From contig JAGBEO010000003.1 in NCBI GenBank assembly GCA_017936885.1, positions 166,259-230,258 on the forward strand: a stretch of 64,000 bases of DNA, given 5' to 3'. This DNA is from Lachnospiraceae bacterium. Its GTDB lineage: Bacteria; Bacillota; Clostridia; Lachnospirales; Lachnospiraceae. The notes under the pieces are model-generated. The model saw only the letters and a list, made by a program, of their open reading frames with translations, had not been told where the DNA came from and ran no database searches. Shown one piece after another: positions 53,160 to 62,724 of this stretch. Every line of letters starts with the position of its first letter. The stretch's first letter is position 1. The position numbers and the translations under genes were made by a program.

Positions 53160-54474
53160 TTAAGCTTCGAATGTATTCATGATGATTGATTTTGTCTGCA
53201 AGAACAACCGTAATGAGTTGTGTGATACCGGCAAGAATAAGATCAGCATGTAAAGTCTTCTCGTTTTGGGTCGGCGCTCTGCGAGACATAGATTATCCTT
53301 GATGTGATTGATGTCTCTTTCGACAACAGTCCTGATTTTATAGGTGTTATCCCATTCTTCGGTTCCGTGGATTATTCCTGGATAAGCACGAAGATTCTTT
53401 TCCGGATAGATGTAGACCATGCGTCCGCATTTAGATGAAGTACAAGGGTTTTCACAAAAACAATAGCGATGGGCTTTTTAGTTGTTTTGTTGTAAATCCA
53501 TTTCATTTTTGGACAGACGAACTTGAAAGTAGGAATGCCGCGTCTTAAGTTTGATCTGCTGCCCTCCGGTTTCATGGGAAGCGAAGGATCGTGGGGACAA
53601 CAGGGAATGCCGGCTTCGTTGATGGTATAATCCTGATTTTCAAGTCCAGACCTTGCATTCAACGGAATGTATGCTTCCCGGAAATGTTTATTATCACCAA
53701 AAGTGTTACCGGTAAGAAGGTTTTAATAGAGTTCTACGGTATCGAAAGCTGCATCGCTAAGGAATGTTTTGGGATTGATCAGTGGATGTTTTGAAAAGAA
53801 GTCTTTGAGTGTTAGGATCAAAAGCTTTGAATCATGAACACACTTATCTTCGTCAGGGGAATCGGATTTCTTTTCTACAACAATATCAGGATGAAGTCTT
53901 TATTATAAAAAGAAATATGACGAATGATGCCAAGACCGTTGGTAACAATACCAAACTTGAAGACGTAGCAAAAATGACCATTGATATACAGCTGCTTAAT
54001 GATTCTGTTTGCGTACTTTGGATTATTTTCGGTAACGAAAGCTTCAATACCCGAAGAATCAAAGATGGTCATATCAGCCATAGAAGAATCAATCGCCTGG
54101 CAGATGGGTTGGGTAACATCGACGAGGTTATCGAATACAAGCTGTAAGTAATCTAAAAAATCCTGTTTAAAGCGGGTGATTTTAGAAGCATCAGGAACCT
54201 TTGTAAAACCACAGAACCCACGAAAGGGTTTAGAGTAAGTGAGAAATGTTAAAAGAAGCTGATCTGTAGGGATAGAGAAAATACGCTGAATGATCAAAGC
54301 CCATAATAAGGCTTGCAGAGGGTATTTACGGGGGCGCCCCGTTGATGCATAGAAATGATTTCTAAAGGAAATCGGAATAATTTCATCAATATGGATATGA
54401 GTTTCTAATAGGGAAAGAAACGCAGGTTTGTCATCATCAAATCTTTTTAGGTAATCTGAAAAAATATCTGCCAA
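53160..54474 (-). pseudogene. Decayed DDE transposase of an insertion sequence (IS1182/DUF772-like)
   Basis: On the minus strand the first frame (54474 to 53875) encodes a DUF772-type N-terminal domain ('FRNHFYASTGRPRKYPLQALLWALI', 'LLLTFLTYSKPFRGFCGFTKVPDASKITRFKQDF') and the catalytic Asp region 'DSSMADMTIFDSSGIEAFV'. It then shifts frame near 53890 and continues in others ('VVEKKSDSPDEDK' about 53880-53840; 'NARSGLENQDYTINEAGIPCC' and 'PTFKFVCPKMKWIY' 53660-53500; the C-terminal 'TYKIRTVVERDINHIKDN' about 53340-53270). Several frameshifts and a stop make it inactive. The domain order matches DDE transposases of the IS1182/IS5 type; the exact family is not certain. Confidence 0.85.
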
Positions 54475-54666
54475 AGAAAGCTGTTTATATGGTATGATAG
54501 GTATCAGAATAACGCCTTTCCTAGACGGTGGATTTTAGTTTTTCGACAACTCTATTATACCATATCCGGTGAGGAGTTATTTTATTTTGTAACAAGAAGA
54601 AACCTGATTTTATGCGGGTTTCGGCATTTTGCAAACGCCTATATAGAAAGGATAGGAAGGGCAATC

Positions 54667-56214
54667 ATGGCAATTCCAACAAATATAAAAACATTACTAT
54701 CCGGCGAAGTAGTCGAATGGGCAAGAATTGAATTTAAAGAAACATGGGATCCGGCGGCTTCCTTGAAATCTGTTTGTGCATTTGCCAATGACCTTGATAA
54801 CTGGGGCGGCGGCTATATTGTCATAGGTGTGGAGGAAGAGGATGGTCGCCCGGTGTATCCACTAAAAGGTGTGCCGATTGAAAAGCTTGATAAATATCAG
54901 AAGGAGATATTTTCAAAATGTAAGCTTATCAGACCTGCATATATGCCGATTATTGGTGTGGAAACTTACCAGGATAAGCATTTTATTGTGATTTGGTGTC
55001 CGGGTGGTGAAACACGCCCATATTCATCTCCCAAAACAATGGATAAGGACAATAAGGAGCGTATTCACTACATTCGTAAGTCCTCTAACTCAGTAGAACC
55101 GACAGATGAGGAGGAGAAGGATTTGTTTAATCTTGCAAATAGAGTTCCTTTTGATGATCGTGTAAATCACAAGGCGGAGATGTCGGATTTGAATATTACC
55201 CTTATTCAGAATTACCTGAAAGAGGTAAAAAGCTCCTTGTATGAGAAGTCGAAAACAGGGGATTTTATTGAGGTGTGCCAAGATATGAACATTGTTAGTA
55301 CCCTACCAGAATACACCAAGCCTAAGAATGTGGGCTTGATGTTTTTTAGCATGGAACCGGACAAGTTCTTTCCGTATACCCAGATTGATGTGGTGCAGTT
55401 TCCGAGTGGTCTTGGTGGCGATGATATTATTGAGAAAACCTTCAAGGGTCCGATTCAGCAACAACTTCGGGATGCATTGCAGTATATTCGTAATGTAGTT
55501 ATTACTGAAAAGGTTATAAAGTATCCTGACAGGGCAGAATCAGACCGATTTTTTAATTTTCCGTATGCAGCAATAGAAGAGTCATTGTCGAATGCTGTTT
55601 ATCACCGTGCCTATGATGAGCGTGAGCCAATCGAGGTACGTGTTGAAAATGACAGAATTGAAATAGTAAGCTTTCCGGGACCTGACCGTTCTGTAACGAT
55701 TGAAGGCTTAAAAAGCTATCGAGTATCAAATCGCCGCTACAGAAACCGTCGAATTGGTGACTTCTTGAAAGAATTGCATTTGACAGAAGGTAGAAATACC
55801 GGATTTAAAAAAATATTGGATGCACTTGAGGCAAATGGCTCTCCAAAGCCGGAATTCGAGACGGATGAGGATAGAAGTTATTTTATAACGAGATTGTTTA
55901 TACATGAAGGGTTTGCTAAAGGAGCAAATGAACAAAACTTGAACGAAGTGAATGAAAAAAATGAGCGAAGTTTGAGTGAAGTTTTGAGCGAAGTTTTAAA
56001 AACAAGCGATTTTTGTAAATTAGAGAAGTTAATCAAATTTATTGAAGAAAAGGGAGAAATAACGCCAAAGGAGGCGGAAGCAGTTAGCGGAAAATCTGTA
56101 GCAACCGTAAGAAGGTATTTGAAAATGTTGGTTGAGACAGGTTATGTAGAAGCAGAGGGAAAAACTAATAATTCTGTTTATAAGATTAGCGATCACATGA
56201 ATGAAAATTATTAG
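54667..56214 (+). CDS. Schlafen AlbA_2 domain / HATPase-type regulator with winged helix
   Basis: A 515-residue protein. The N-terminal AlbA_2/Schlafen domain is 'EWARIEFKETWDPAASLKSVCAFANDLDNWGGGYIVIGVEEEDGRP' (about 15-60). A GHKL ATPase-like middle (HATPase_c_4) is 'FPYAAIEESLSNAVYHRAYDEREPIEVRVENDRIEIVSFPGP', with the EESLSNA N-box-like helix. A low-complexity linker with repeats of N-E-x-N/S-E-V-L is followed by a winged helix ('EKGEITPKEAEAVSGKSVATVRRYLKMLVETGYV'). Such proteins are thought to be DNA-binding regulators, and some lie in phage-defence islands. The gene stands alone within the accessory block, with GAAGG upstream of ATG. Confidence 0.85.
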   Translation: MAIPTNIKTLLSGEVVEWARIEFKETWDPAASLKSVCAFANDLDNWGGGYIVIGVEEEDGRPVYPLKGVPIEKLDKYQKEIFSKCKLIRPAYMPIIGVETYQDKHFIVIWCPGGETRPYSSPKTMDKDNKERIHYIRKSSNSVEPTDEEEKDLFNLANRVPFDDRVNHKAEMSDLNITLIQNYLKEVKSSLYEKSKTGDFIEVCQDMNIVSTLPEYTKPKNVGLMFFSMEPDKFFPYTQIDVVQFPSGLGGDDIIEKTFKGPIQQQLRDALQYIRNVVITEKVIKYPDRAESDRFFNFPYAAIEESLSNAVYHRAYDEREPIEVRVENDRIEIVSFPGPDRSVTIEGLKSYRVSNRRYRNRRIGDFLKELHLTEGRNTGFKKILDALEANGSPKPEFETDEDRSYFITRLFIHEGFAKGANEQNLNEVNEKNERSLSEVLSEVLKTSDFCKLEKLIKFIEEKGEITPKEAEAVSGKSVATVRRYLKMLVETGYVEAEGKTNNSVYKISDHMNENY

Positions 56215-56367
56215 AAACTATGAATAGACTAACTATTAAAAGTCAAGTCTGAAAATTAGTTTTTTAACTGAGTGTATTATACACTTTGAATAAATCAGAA
56301 CCTTGAAAACAGCATGACAAAAAGAGCATCAATAATGGTGCTCAAAAGGAGATATGTAATCAGATGC

Positions 56368-57543
56368 TTAGTATACTTTGATATATGTCTGTCCGGATTT
56401 CTCTAATTGGTAAATTACCCGTACAAGTTTCTTGGCTGCATGGGAAATGGCGACATTGTAATGTTTACCCTCTGCCCGTTTCTTTGCAAGATAAGCTGCA
56501 AAGGTTGGATCCCAGTGGCAAACATACTTTGTTGCGTTATATAAAGCATAGCGGAGATATCGTGAACCACGTTTTTCCATATGTGAATAAGCACCATCCA
56601 GTTGACCTGATTGGTAAGTAGATGGAGATAATCCTGCATATGCCAATATCTTGTCTGGAGAACCAAATCTGTCAAAATCGCCGATTTCAGCAATAATCAT
56701 GGCACCCATGCGATAGCTGATACCTGGAATGGATAGGATAGGTGAATTGATTTCATCCATGATGGTTTGGATTTCTTTTTCAATCTCGTCGATCTCTGTA
56801 TCCAGTTCCTGAATGAGTTTAATGGTATGCTTTAATTCCAGAGATTTTGCAGGCATTTGGGAACCAATAGAATTCCTTGCGGCTTCACGAAATAGGATTG
56901 CTGTATCTTTACCGTAATGCCCTTTCGAGGCATTGATCAATAAATGTGAAAGCCGTGTAAGATGAGCAGAAGCCACTGAGGACGCACTAGGGAATTCCGA
57001 GAGTAATACATAAACAGAAGACATATGGAGAGTAGGAACCAGCTTTTCCAGCTCAGGGAACAAGATCGTCACAAGGCGGGTTATGGAAGTTTTGAGTTTT
57101 GCATGTTCTTTTACTTTATCAAAACGATAACGAGTTAGTGACTTGAGTTCCTCATTGTGGTAAGATGTGTCTGAGTAGGACTTTAAGTTCACATCAGACA
57201 TCACCATAAGAGCTATTGTATGGGCATCCACTTTATCCGTTTTGGTCTGTCTAAGGCATAGACTTTTTCTGTACAGATTTGTGTGCAACGGATTGATAAC
57301 GTAGGTCGGCAAACCTTTATCAAGAAGAAAGCCCAAGAGATTGTAATTATAGTGTCCAGTGGCTTCTAGTCTTATTTTTACTTTGTGAAAGTCTTCTGTA
57401 AGAGATGAGATTTTTTGAAGAAGGTCATTGAAGCCATCTCGGTTATTAGAGATGGTAAAAGGTTTAAAAAGGACATCTCCATCTGAGTTTGTGATAAAGC
57501 AATCATGCTTATCTTTGGCAACATCAATTCCAACATAAATCAT
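56368..57543 (-). CDS. IS110 family recombinase (transposase) A
   Basis: A 391-residue IS110-superfamily enzyme. The RuvC-like DEDD domain is IYVGIDVAKDKHD, LEATGHYNY and TDKVDAHTIAL. The Tnp_20 domain is 'ILSIPGISYRMGAMIIAEIGDFDRFGSPDKILAYAGL', 'HMEKRGSRYLRYALYNAT', with the catalytic Ser in KRGSRYLR. The start lies 8 nt after AAAGGAG on the minus strand. It looks intact. A non-coding stretch of about 250 nt lies 5' of the gene (57544-57790), the place where IS110-group elements encode their bridge RNA. No terminal inverted repeats are expected in this group. The element's exact ends are not defined here. Confidence 0.95.
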   Translation of the reverse strand: MIYVGIDVAKDKHDCFITNSDGDVLFKPFTISNNRDGFNDLLQKISSLTEDFHKVKIRLEATGHYNYNLLGFLLDKGLPTYVINPLHTNLYRKSLCLRQTKTDKVDAHTIALMVMSDVNLKSYSDTSYHNEELKSLTRYRFDKVKEHAKLKTSITRLVTILFPELEKLVPTLHMSSVYVLLSEFPSASSVASAHLTRLSHLLINASKGHYGKDTAILFREAARNSIGSQMPAKSLELKHTIKLIQELDTEIDEIEKEIQTIMDEINSPILSIPGISYRMGAMIIAEIGDFDRFGSPDKILAYAGLSPSTYQSGQLDGAYSHMEKRGSRYLRYALYNATKYVCHWDPTFAAYLAKKRAEGKHYNVAISHAAKKLVRVIYQLEKSGQTYIKVY

Positions 57544-57790
57544 AGTACTACTCCTTTAAAAGATATTTGATACTGTTTTAGGACCACAGGTACTCTCTGC
57601 GATTGTAACCTTGTTCTAAATAAACCGTCATGCGGTATCTAACTGATTAACAACTAAACAAAGAGGCTGTGGCTGGAGTCTACTCAAAACTATCGCGTGG
57701 TAGGAGGCGAGAACCAGTCCACAGTATCTTAAAACAGAATAGCCTAACCTGTAGAAAAGGTAAAGAATGGCTATGATTATATAATACAAG
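57544..57790 (-). ncRNA. Candidate bridge RNA region of IS110 element A
   Basis: A non-coding 5' flank of recombinase A, transcribed in the same (minus) direction. A strong stem with one bulge is visible: CTGTGGCTGG (57667-57676) against CCAG-T-CCACAG (57714-57724). The 37-nt terminal region contains a nested CTA...TAG hairpin around 57690-57704. Structured loops in the non-coding end next to the recombinase are the known layout of IS110 bridge (seek) RNAs, whose loops pair with target and donor DNA. Boundaries and loop assignments are not resolved. Confidence 0.5.
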
Positions 57791-57906
57791 GAGCATTCCT
57801 GTTAAGTAACAAATGACAGGTTTGCAAAAAATGAGTGTCACCCATAGAATAATGATTGTTAACTTGGCGGTTAATAAAAATCATTTTTCGAAGGAGACAC
57901 CCACAA

Positions 57907-59184
57907 ATGAATTGTAAACAAAATCAGAAAATCAATCAAGTAAAAGAATCAACTTTGGTAGTTGGAATCGACATTGGAAGTACTACACAGTATGCCAGGG
58001 CTTTTGACTGGCGCGGCATTGAACTAGGGAAAGTCTTTACATTCAGCAACAGCAGGGAAGGATTTGAGAACTTCAAAAGCTGGATGCAGCGGTTACAGGA
58101 CAAGTACAAAAAGTCAGATGTCATTGTAGGAATTGAGCCAACAGGTCATTACTGGTTTGACCTTGGCGCTTATCTTGAGGATGGAGGCATCCTTCTGGTT
58201 ATGGTTAACCCTTATGCGGTAAAGCAGACCAAGGAACTGGATGATAACAGCCAAAGTAAGAATGACAGAAAAGATCCAAAGGTGATAGCAAAGCTTGTCA
58301 TCGAGGGAAGATATTCAGAACCGTATATACCGGATGGTGTGTATGCAGATTTAAGGATTATGGTGGCCAATCGGAAGAGACTTATCAGGGAACTTACCCA
58401 GATCAAAAACAGATTTGCCAGATGGTTCGCCATATATTTCCCCGAATATAAAGAAGTGTTTGGGGATTATGAAGCACAAAGCAGTATGATGCTTCTAAAA
58501 GTAGCCTGTACTCCAGAAGCAATCGTTGAACTTGGAGCCGAGAAAATCAATCAAATCTGGCGGGATGCAAAGTTGAGAGCTGTTGGAATGAAAAGGGCAA
58601 CGACCCTGTGCGAAACGGCCAGACGAAGCATTGGCTTAAAGAAAGGCTCTTCGGCGGCCGAGTATGAAATGAAGCTTTTGCTTGCGGATTACGAATACAA
58701 GACAGCACAGCTTGATTCCGTTATGGAAGAGATAACAGGCTTGTGTAAACAGATACCCGAAAGCGGGCAGATGCTTGCCATCAAAGGTATAGGAGTGGTC
58801 ACTGTAGCCGGATTTCTGGCTGAGGTTGGTGATGTGAGGCGTTTCGAATCACCAAGGCAGATACAAAAGCTGGCCGGGCTTTCACTAAGGGAAAACAGTT
58901 CGGGAAAACATAAGGGACAGACAACCATCAGTAAAAGAGGCCGGAGTAAGCTGCGGGCTGTACTGTTCAATGCGGCAATCCCGTTGATAGCTAAAAACCC
59001 GGAGTTCCGGTCATTGCATGAGTATTACACAACCAGAGCAAACAATCCGCTAAAAAAGAAACAGTCAGTGATTGCCATCAGCTGTAAGCTGATAAGAGTC
59101 TTCTACGCTATCCTGGCAAATGGTGTAACCTATGATCCACAGAAAATGATATCTGACATTCATAGGCAGCCACAGGCGGCATAA
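57907..59184 (+). CDS. IS110 family recombinase (transposase) B, IS1111-like layout
   Basis: A recombinase of 425 residues, divergent from recombinase A. The DEDD marks are VVGIDIGSTTQYARA, VGIEPTGHYWFD and KNDRKDPKVIA. The Tnp_20 part is 'LAIKGIGVVTVAGFLAEVGDVRRFESPRQIQKLAGLSL', 'GQTTISKRGRSKLRAVLFNAA', with Ser in KRGRSKLR. ATG 57907 has AAGGAG 10 nt ahead; the open frame from 57856 lacks one. The gene looks intact. It is only distantly similar to recombinase A, so the two are different elements lying head to head. A longer non-coding region lies 3' of it (59185-59520). Confidence 0.95.
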   Translation: MNCKQNQKINQVKESTLVVGIDIGSTTQYARAFDWRGIELGKVFTFSNSREGFENFKSWMQRLQDKYKKSDVIVGIEPTGHYWFDLGAYLEDGGILLVMVNPYAVKQTKELDDNSQSKNDRKDPKVIAKLVIEGRYSEPYIPDGVYADLRIMVANRKRLIRELTQIKNRFARWFAIYFPEYKEVFGDYEAQSSMMLLKVACTPEAIVELGAEKINQIWRDAKLRAVGMKRATTLCETARRSIGLKKGSSAAEYEMKLLLADYEYKTAQLDSVMEEITGLCKQIPESGQMLAIKGIGVVTVAGFLAEVGDVRRFESPRQIQKLAGLSLRENSSGKHKGQTTISKRGRSKLRAVLFNAAIPLIAKNPEFRSLHEYYTTRANNPLKKKQSVIAISCKLIRVFYAILANGVTYDPQKMISDIHRQPQAA

Positions 59185-59520
59185 AGAAGACAACTGTGAG
59201 GTTCAGAAAGACGTCCGCCGAAAGGTGCTGAAAGGAACAGGAAAGCCAAGAAAACATAGAGAGCCGTAGTCAGATTTCAGTCCATCAGAGCACAGACTCA
59301 GTTTAGGAGCATCATGACGCCCCTTTATGGATAAGCAGAACGAAGGAATTGAGGACCCTGCAGTAAAGGAGATCCCGTATGACATGGGAGGTTAGGCTGC
59401 CGTAAGGAGTTGGGGATTAGAAAGGCCGATCATAGCAAAATAAGACGACGTCTTATTAAATGTACCCCAAACATCCATTATCCATGATTTTAGGCCAGGG
59501 GGAATGGCATAGACTTAAAA
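59185..59520 (+). ncRNA. Candidate bridge/seek RNA region 3' of IS110 element B
   Basis: No gene is visible in 336 nt after recombinase B. Members of the IS1111 group carry their guide RNA downstream of the recombinase. The region contains a perfect stem AATAAGAC-GAC-GTCTTATT (59439-59457) and GC-richer blocks than the flanking accessory genes. Element boundaries are not fixed. The call rests mainly on layout. Confidence 0.4.
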
Positions 59521-59601
59521 AGCTTTTCTATGAAAAAAGAAAATGTAAGAAAAAGCAAGTTAACAAGAGAAAAACAAAGATTATTATGGGAGGAGGTTAA
59601 T

Positions 59602-61416
59602 ATGCTTGATGAAGTGAAATTCTTAAGAGAACTTCCTATTTTACATGGAAAAATTGAAATGCCGGTTTATAAAGGTGTGTGTACTGGTGTATACCTAATT
59701 TGCGAAAATGGTATGGGTTTTATAAGCATTTTTTGTACCAATGAAAGAAAAGAAAATGCAATGCTTGGTTATGATGTGATCAGAAATAAAGTGACATTTT
59801 TGTCATTACATCAAATAGAAATGTTAATCTGCAAGATTGGAAAGGAACAAGATTCAGAATTGCATTTTAATAAAGGTGTGGCTTTTGATGGTATTCATGA
59901 GGTAGTCAAGCATAATAGAGATACTTTTAAGGATAAAGGCATTATAGATATAAATGGAACAAAAATATTTTATGATGTTCGTGCTGATATGGTAGGCGTG
60001 TCTTTGAGGATGATTATTAATGAAAATGAATATGTTATTGATGAAATGGCAAGTGCTTTATTTGAAGATTTTTCATGTAAATTTACAATTCATGAGGAGC
60101 AATTAGATGAGAAAATCAAAAAAGTAAGTCTTCAAAAAGATATAGATTTAGTGATTAATCTAGCTGGTGTTGATTATAGAGAAAAAGGCATAATATTCAA
60201 GACTGATAAAAGAAATAAGCAGTACACATTAAAGTTGATGTCTTACCCGATGTATATGTTAGGGCATATGGTTATAAATAATCTTGTGTTTCAAAACATA
60301 CGAAATCCTTTTGTGATTGTAAAATATATGCTTGAGTCGGTTGATATAGATATTAATGGTGTTATGGTGCCAAATGAATTAAAAGCAGAGCGAACTTTTT
60401 TGGTTGCTATGGCAATAAATAATTTGAAATTACTAAATGGGACCTGTTCTGTCGGAGATGTACGAATAGGAGAAGAGATAAAAGTCAGTTCAGAGTTTGA
60501 AAAACTTCTTGAAAAAGGAGGTTCAAATGAGCGTGTTATAATATGGACAGATCAAAGGGCCACTAACCATTATGAAGCATATTCATTAGCTAAAGAAAAG
60601 CTGATGAGAGTTGTGGATTTGGTTGTATTCTTTGCTAAAAATGATTGTATGGCAGAATACTTTGGTATAGGAGAAATGTGCGAACATTGGGAGGCGAGTA
60701 GGTTGTTTCCTGAAATTAGCTTGATGAATATTGCCTATATAGAAGATTGTATGGATAGACAAGCTATTTGTGTATCAGGTAATGAGCGAATTGAACCTCA
60801 TGTCAGAGAATTAGATGAATTGGACTTAAATAATATGGAGTCTGATTGGATTGAGAAATGTTACATAAAGTGTACTCAGGAAAGAAATAAAAAAATCGAA
60901 AGTCTTTTTAATGCAATACGATGGATAAATAAAGTTGGAAACTCCATAAATAAAGGTGATAAAATTATATACTGCGTAATGGCATTAGAATTTTGTTTAT
61001 ATAAAGAAAAAGGCAATACAATTGTTGAGGATAAATTGAATGAGTATGGGATTGAAGAGCAATCATTGATGAAAATACTCACTCAAAATATATGTGTAAA
61101 AATCAAATCGGAAGGTTTAGAAAATGCTGACGCCCAGTTTCTGGAGAAATTTGAAAAAGACATGAATAGTTATTTGACTTCAAAATTAAAAGAAGCAAGT
61201 TTTAACAGTAAATTGCAAAGAATGGTGGCGCGATTGGATGTTCCGATAACGGAAGATGAAATGGAATTGATAGCTCTCTTTAGAAGAAAGAGAAATTCTA
61301 TGATACATGGAAAAGGAATGGATGAAATAAAAGAAACAAGTATTAAAAAAATGATAGGGATTGTTTCTAAAATTATCACCTACAAATTACAGGAGGTGTT
61401 GGGGGGAGATGCTTAA
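59602..61416 (+). CDS. Uncharacterised large protein with a C-terminal HEPN-like RNase motif
   Basis: A 604-residue AT-rich gene. ATG 59602 directly follows GGGAGGAGGTTAAT, a much better ribosome site than that of ATG 59530, which is in frame. Residues about 1-250 are mixed alpha/beta with no recognised motif ('LPILHGKIEMPVYKG' at the start resembles the opening of ApeA-like proteins only loosely). A helical part includes 'WTDQRATNHYEAYSLAKEKLMRVVDLVVFF'. The last 70 residues read 'MVARLDVPITEDEMELIALFRRKRNSMIHGKG', with R-N-x3-H matching the HEPN active motif (Rx4-6H) and the placement of Apea-like HEPN domains. Some such proteins abort phage infection by RNA cleavage. The next gene starts at the base after its stop codon. 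Family assignment is tentative. Confidence 0.6.
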   Translation: MLDEVKFLRELPILHGKIEMPVYKGVCTGVYLICENGMGFISIFCTNERKENAMLGYDVIRNKVTFLSLHQIEMLICKIGKEQDSELHFNKGVAFDGIHEVVKHNRDTFKDKGIIDINGTKIFYDVRADMVGVSLRMIINENEYVIDEMASALFEDFSCKFTIHEEQLDEKIKKVSLQKDIDLVINLAGVDYREKGIIFKTDKRNKQYTLKLMSYPMYMLGHMVINNLVFQNIRNPFVIVKYMLESVDIDINGVMVPNELKAERTFLVAMAINNLKLLNGTCSVGDVRIGEEIKVSSEFEKLLEKGGSNERVIIWTDQRATNHYEAYSLAKEKLMRVVDLVVFFAKNDCMAEYFGIGEMCEHWEASRLFPEISLMNIAYIEDCMDRQAICVSGNERIEPHVRELDELDLNNMESDWIEKCYIKCTQERNKKIESLFNAIRWINKVGNSINKGDKIIYCVMALEFCLYKEKGNTIVEDKLNEYGIEEQSLMKILTQNICVKIKSEGLENADAQFLEKFEKDMNSYLTSKLKEASFNSKLQRMVARLDVPITEDEMELIALFRRKRNSMIHGKGMDEIKETSIKKMIGIVSKIITYKLQEVLGGDA

Positions 61417-62376
61417 ATGAATATTATTGAGTATTCCATTAGATTGGGCAAAGCATTAAATAAAACAGGACTAGGCAAGGAGATAAACAATATATATTTT
61501 TCCCTTAGAGATGAGTGCAACAGGCGTGGAGAAAAAGTGGTTAGTCACTATCAAATTTATAATCAGTGTGTAGAGCATGAGTGTTCTAGAAATCATTTTT
61601 ATGGTTGGGCAATTACTTATGAGAAAATGAAGCAGTATGTAAAAACTGATTTGGATAATGGAGATAAGTTTATTTTGGATACTGCGAAGTATGTACTTGA
61701 AAATGATGAGTTTAAAAAGATGTCGGATGTTAGCGAAAAGATGGGAAAAATGGCTGTTAAATTAAGTGATTCTATTATTTGCTCAAAATATGATGAAGAT
61801 ATTAAAGATTTATTAAAAATAATGAAAGTAAAGAATGCGGTTATGGATTTACAAATGGCAGTTGAAAGATCCGGGCTAAAAATTTTCTTACTAAAAAATG
61901 CAAATTTCTTAGCAATAAATGATGGATATGAGTTGGAGTTAAGAAAGAATAATTATATTCCTTATATAGGCGAGCATAAACCTGAACTGTTCAATAAGGG
62001 GATGAATGATATTTCTATTGATTTAGTAGATAGAATGATGTTTGTACAGTATATGATGTTAATGGGGATTTTTGAAGGTTTTTGGAATATTCTAATTGAA
62101 CTGTCAAATGAAGATGGTGTGGAGGGAGATTTGAGTCAACCGAGTGGAATACGACGAGGGTCATTTATACATAAAAATATAGGCAAAGAAATTGCAAATA
62201 AGGAAGCCTGGATGTATAAAATATATGATGATAGAGATAGTTTTTATTTCTTGGCAAATAAACGTACAATACATATAGAAAAGAATGAAGGGAAAAGCGA
62301 AGTATATGGTGTGGCATATCCCAAAGAAGATATAGGGCTTTTTGAAAAGGAAATTGTCACTGAATCAAATGATTAA
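61417..62376 (+). CDS. Uncharacterised protein, obligate neighbour of the HEPN-motif gene
   Basis: A 319-residue AT-rich gene whose ATG begins immediately after the TAA of the upstream gene, so the two are almost certainly translated as a coupled pair. No family is recognised. It is mostly helical, with Lys/Glu-rich stretches ('DLLKIMKVKNAVMDLQMAVERSGLKIFLLKNANFLAINDGYELELRKN'), a Cys-containing segment 'QIYNQCVEHECSRNHFYGWAI' and a late 'SGIRRGSFIHKNIGKEIA' that also contains an R-x4-H spacing, possibly coincidental. There is no signal peptide or TM helix. It could be a partner, sensor or antitoxin of the HEPN protein. Confidence 0.6.
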   Translation: MNIIEYSIRLGKALNKTGLGKEINNIYFSLRDECNRRGEKVVSHYQIYNQCVEHECSRNHFYGWAITYEKMKQYVKTDLDNGDKFILDTAKYVLENDEFKKMSDVSEKMGKMAVKLSDSIICSKYDEDIKDLLKIMKVKNAVMDLQMAVERSGLKIFLLKNANFLAINDGYELELRKNNYIPYIGEHKPELFNKGMNDISIDLVDRMMFVQYMMLMGIFEGFWNILIELSNEDGVEGDLSQPSGIRRGSFIHKNIGKEIANKEAWMYKIYDDRDSFYFLANKRTIHIEKNEGKSEVYGVAYPKEDIGLFEKEIVTESND

Positions 62377-62724
62377 AAATTATATGGTTTATGAGAAATA
62401 AGTATAGGATAAGTGGTAGAGTGGAACAGTTGATAAAAACCTTGCAAAACTACAAATTCGATTCTATAATCTACTCATGGATATGCAAGCCAACCGCAGA
62501 TGATTCTGTAAGTAGCAATTACCGGCTTGAAATCCAACGGAACCATACGCAATAATGAAAAAATGCTCTGGTACTGGAATGGTACTAAAAGCAGTCAGAA
62601 CGGTATGGAATAGGAACAAAATGCCTATACTTACAATACAAATATGTATAGTAAAATAATGAAAAGCACTATCTTACATTTCAAACTTTGCGAGTTTGAG
62701 TAGTGCGAGTATCTACAGACATAC
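62377..62724 (+). other. Non-coding or decayed stretch after the two-gene operon
   Basis: About 350 bp without an intact gene. A short open trace (about 62520-62610) has no recognisable family. A stretch near 62411-62480 has D-loop-like and T-loop-like words of a tRNA but no acceptor pairing. I see nothing else that can be supported. Confidence 0.4.

Noticed and set aside
53591-54147. Plus-strand open frames in the transposase region
   Set aside because: They lie opposite the minus-strand transposase, whose translation shows clear domain motifs.
61417-62376. A second HEPN motif (RRGSFIH) in the downstream gene
   Set aside because: The spacing fits Rx4H, but the surrounding sequence lacks the polar residue after Arg and the helical context expected, so it may be chance.
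62411-62480. tRNA gene suggested by a GTGGTAGAGTGG word and a TTCGATTC word
   Set aside because: No acceptor stem or anticodon stem can be formed at the right spacing. At most it is a decayed remnant.
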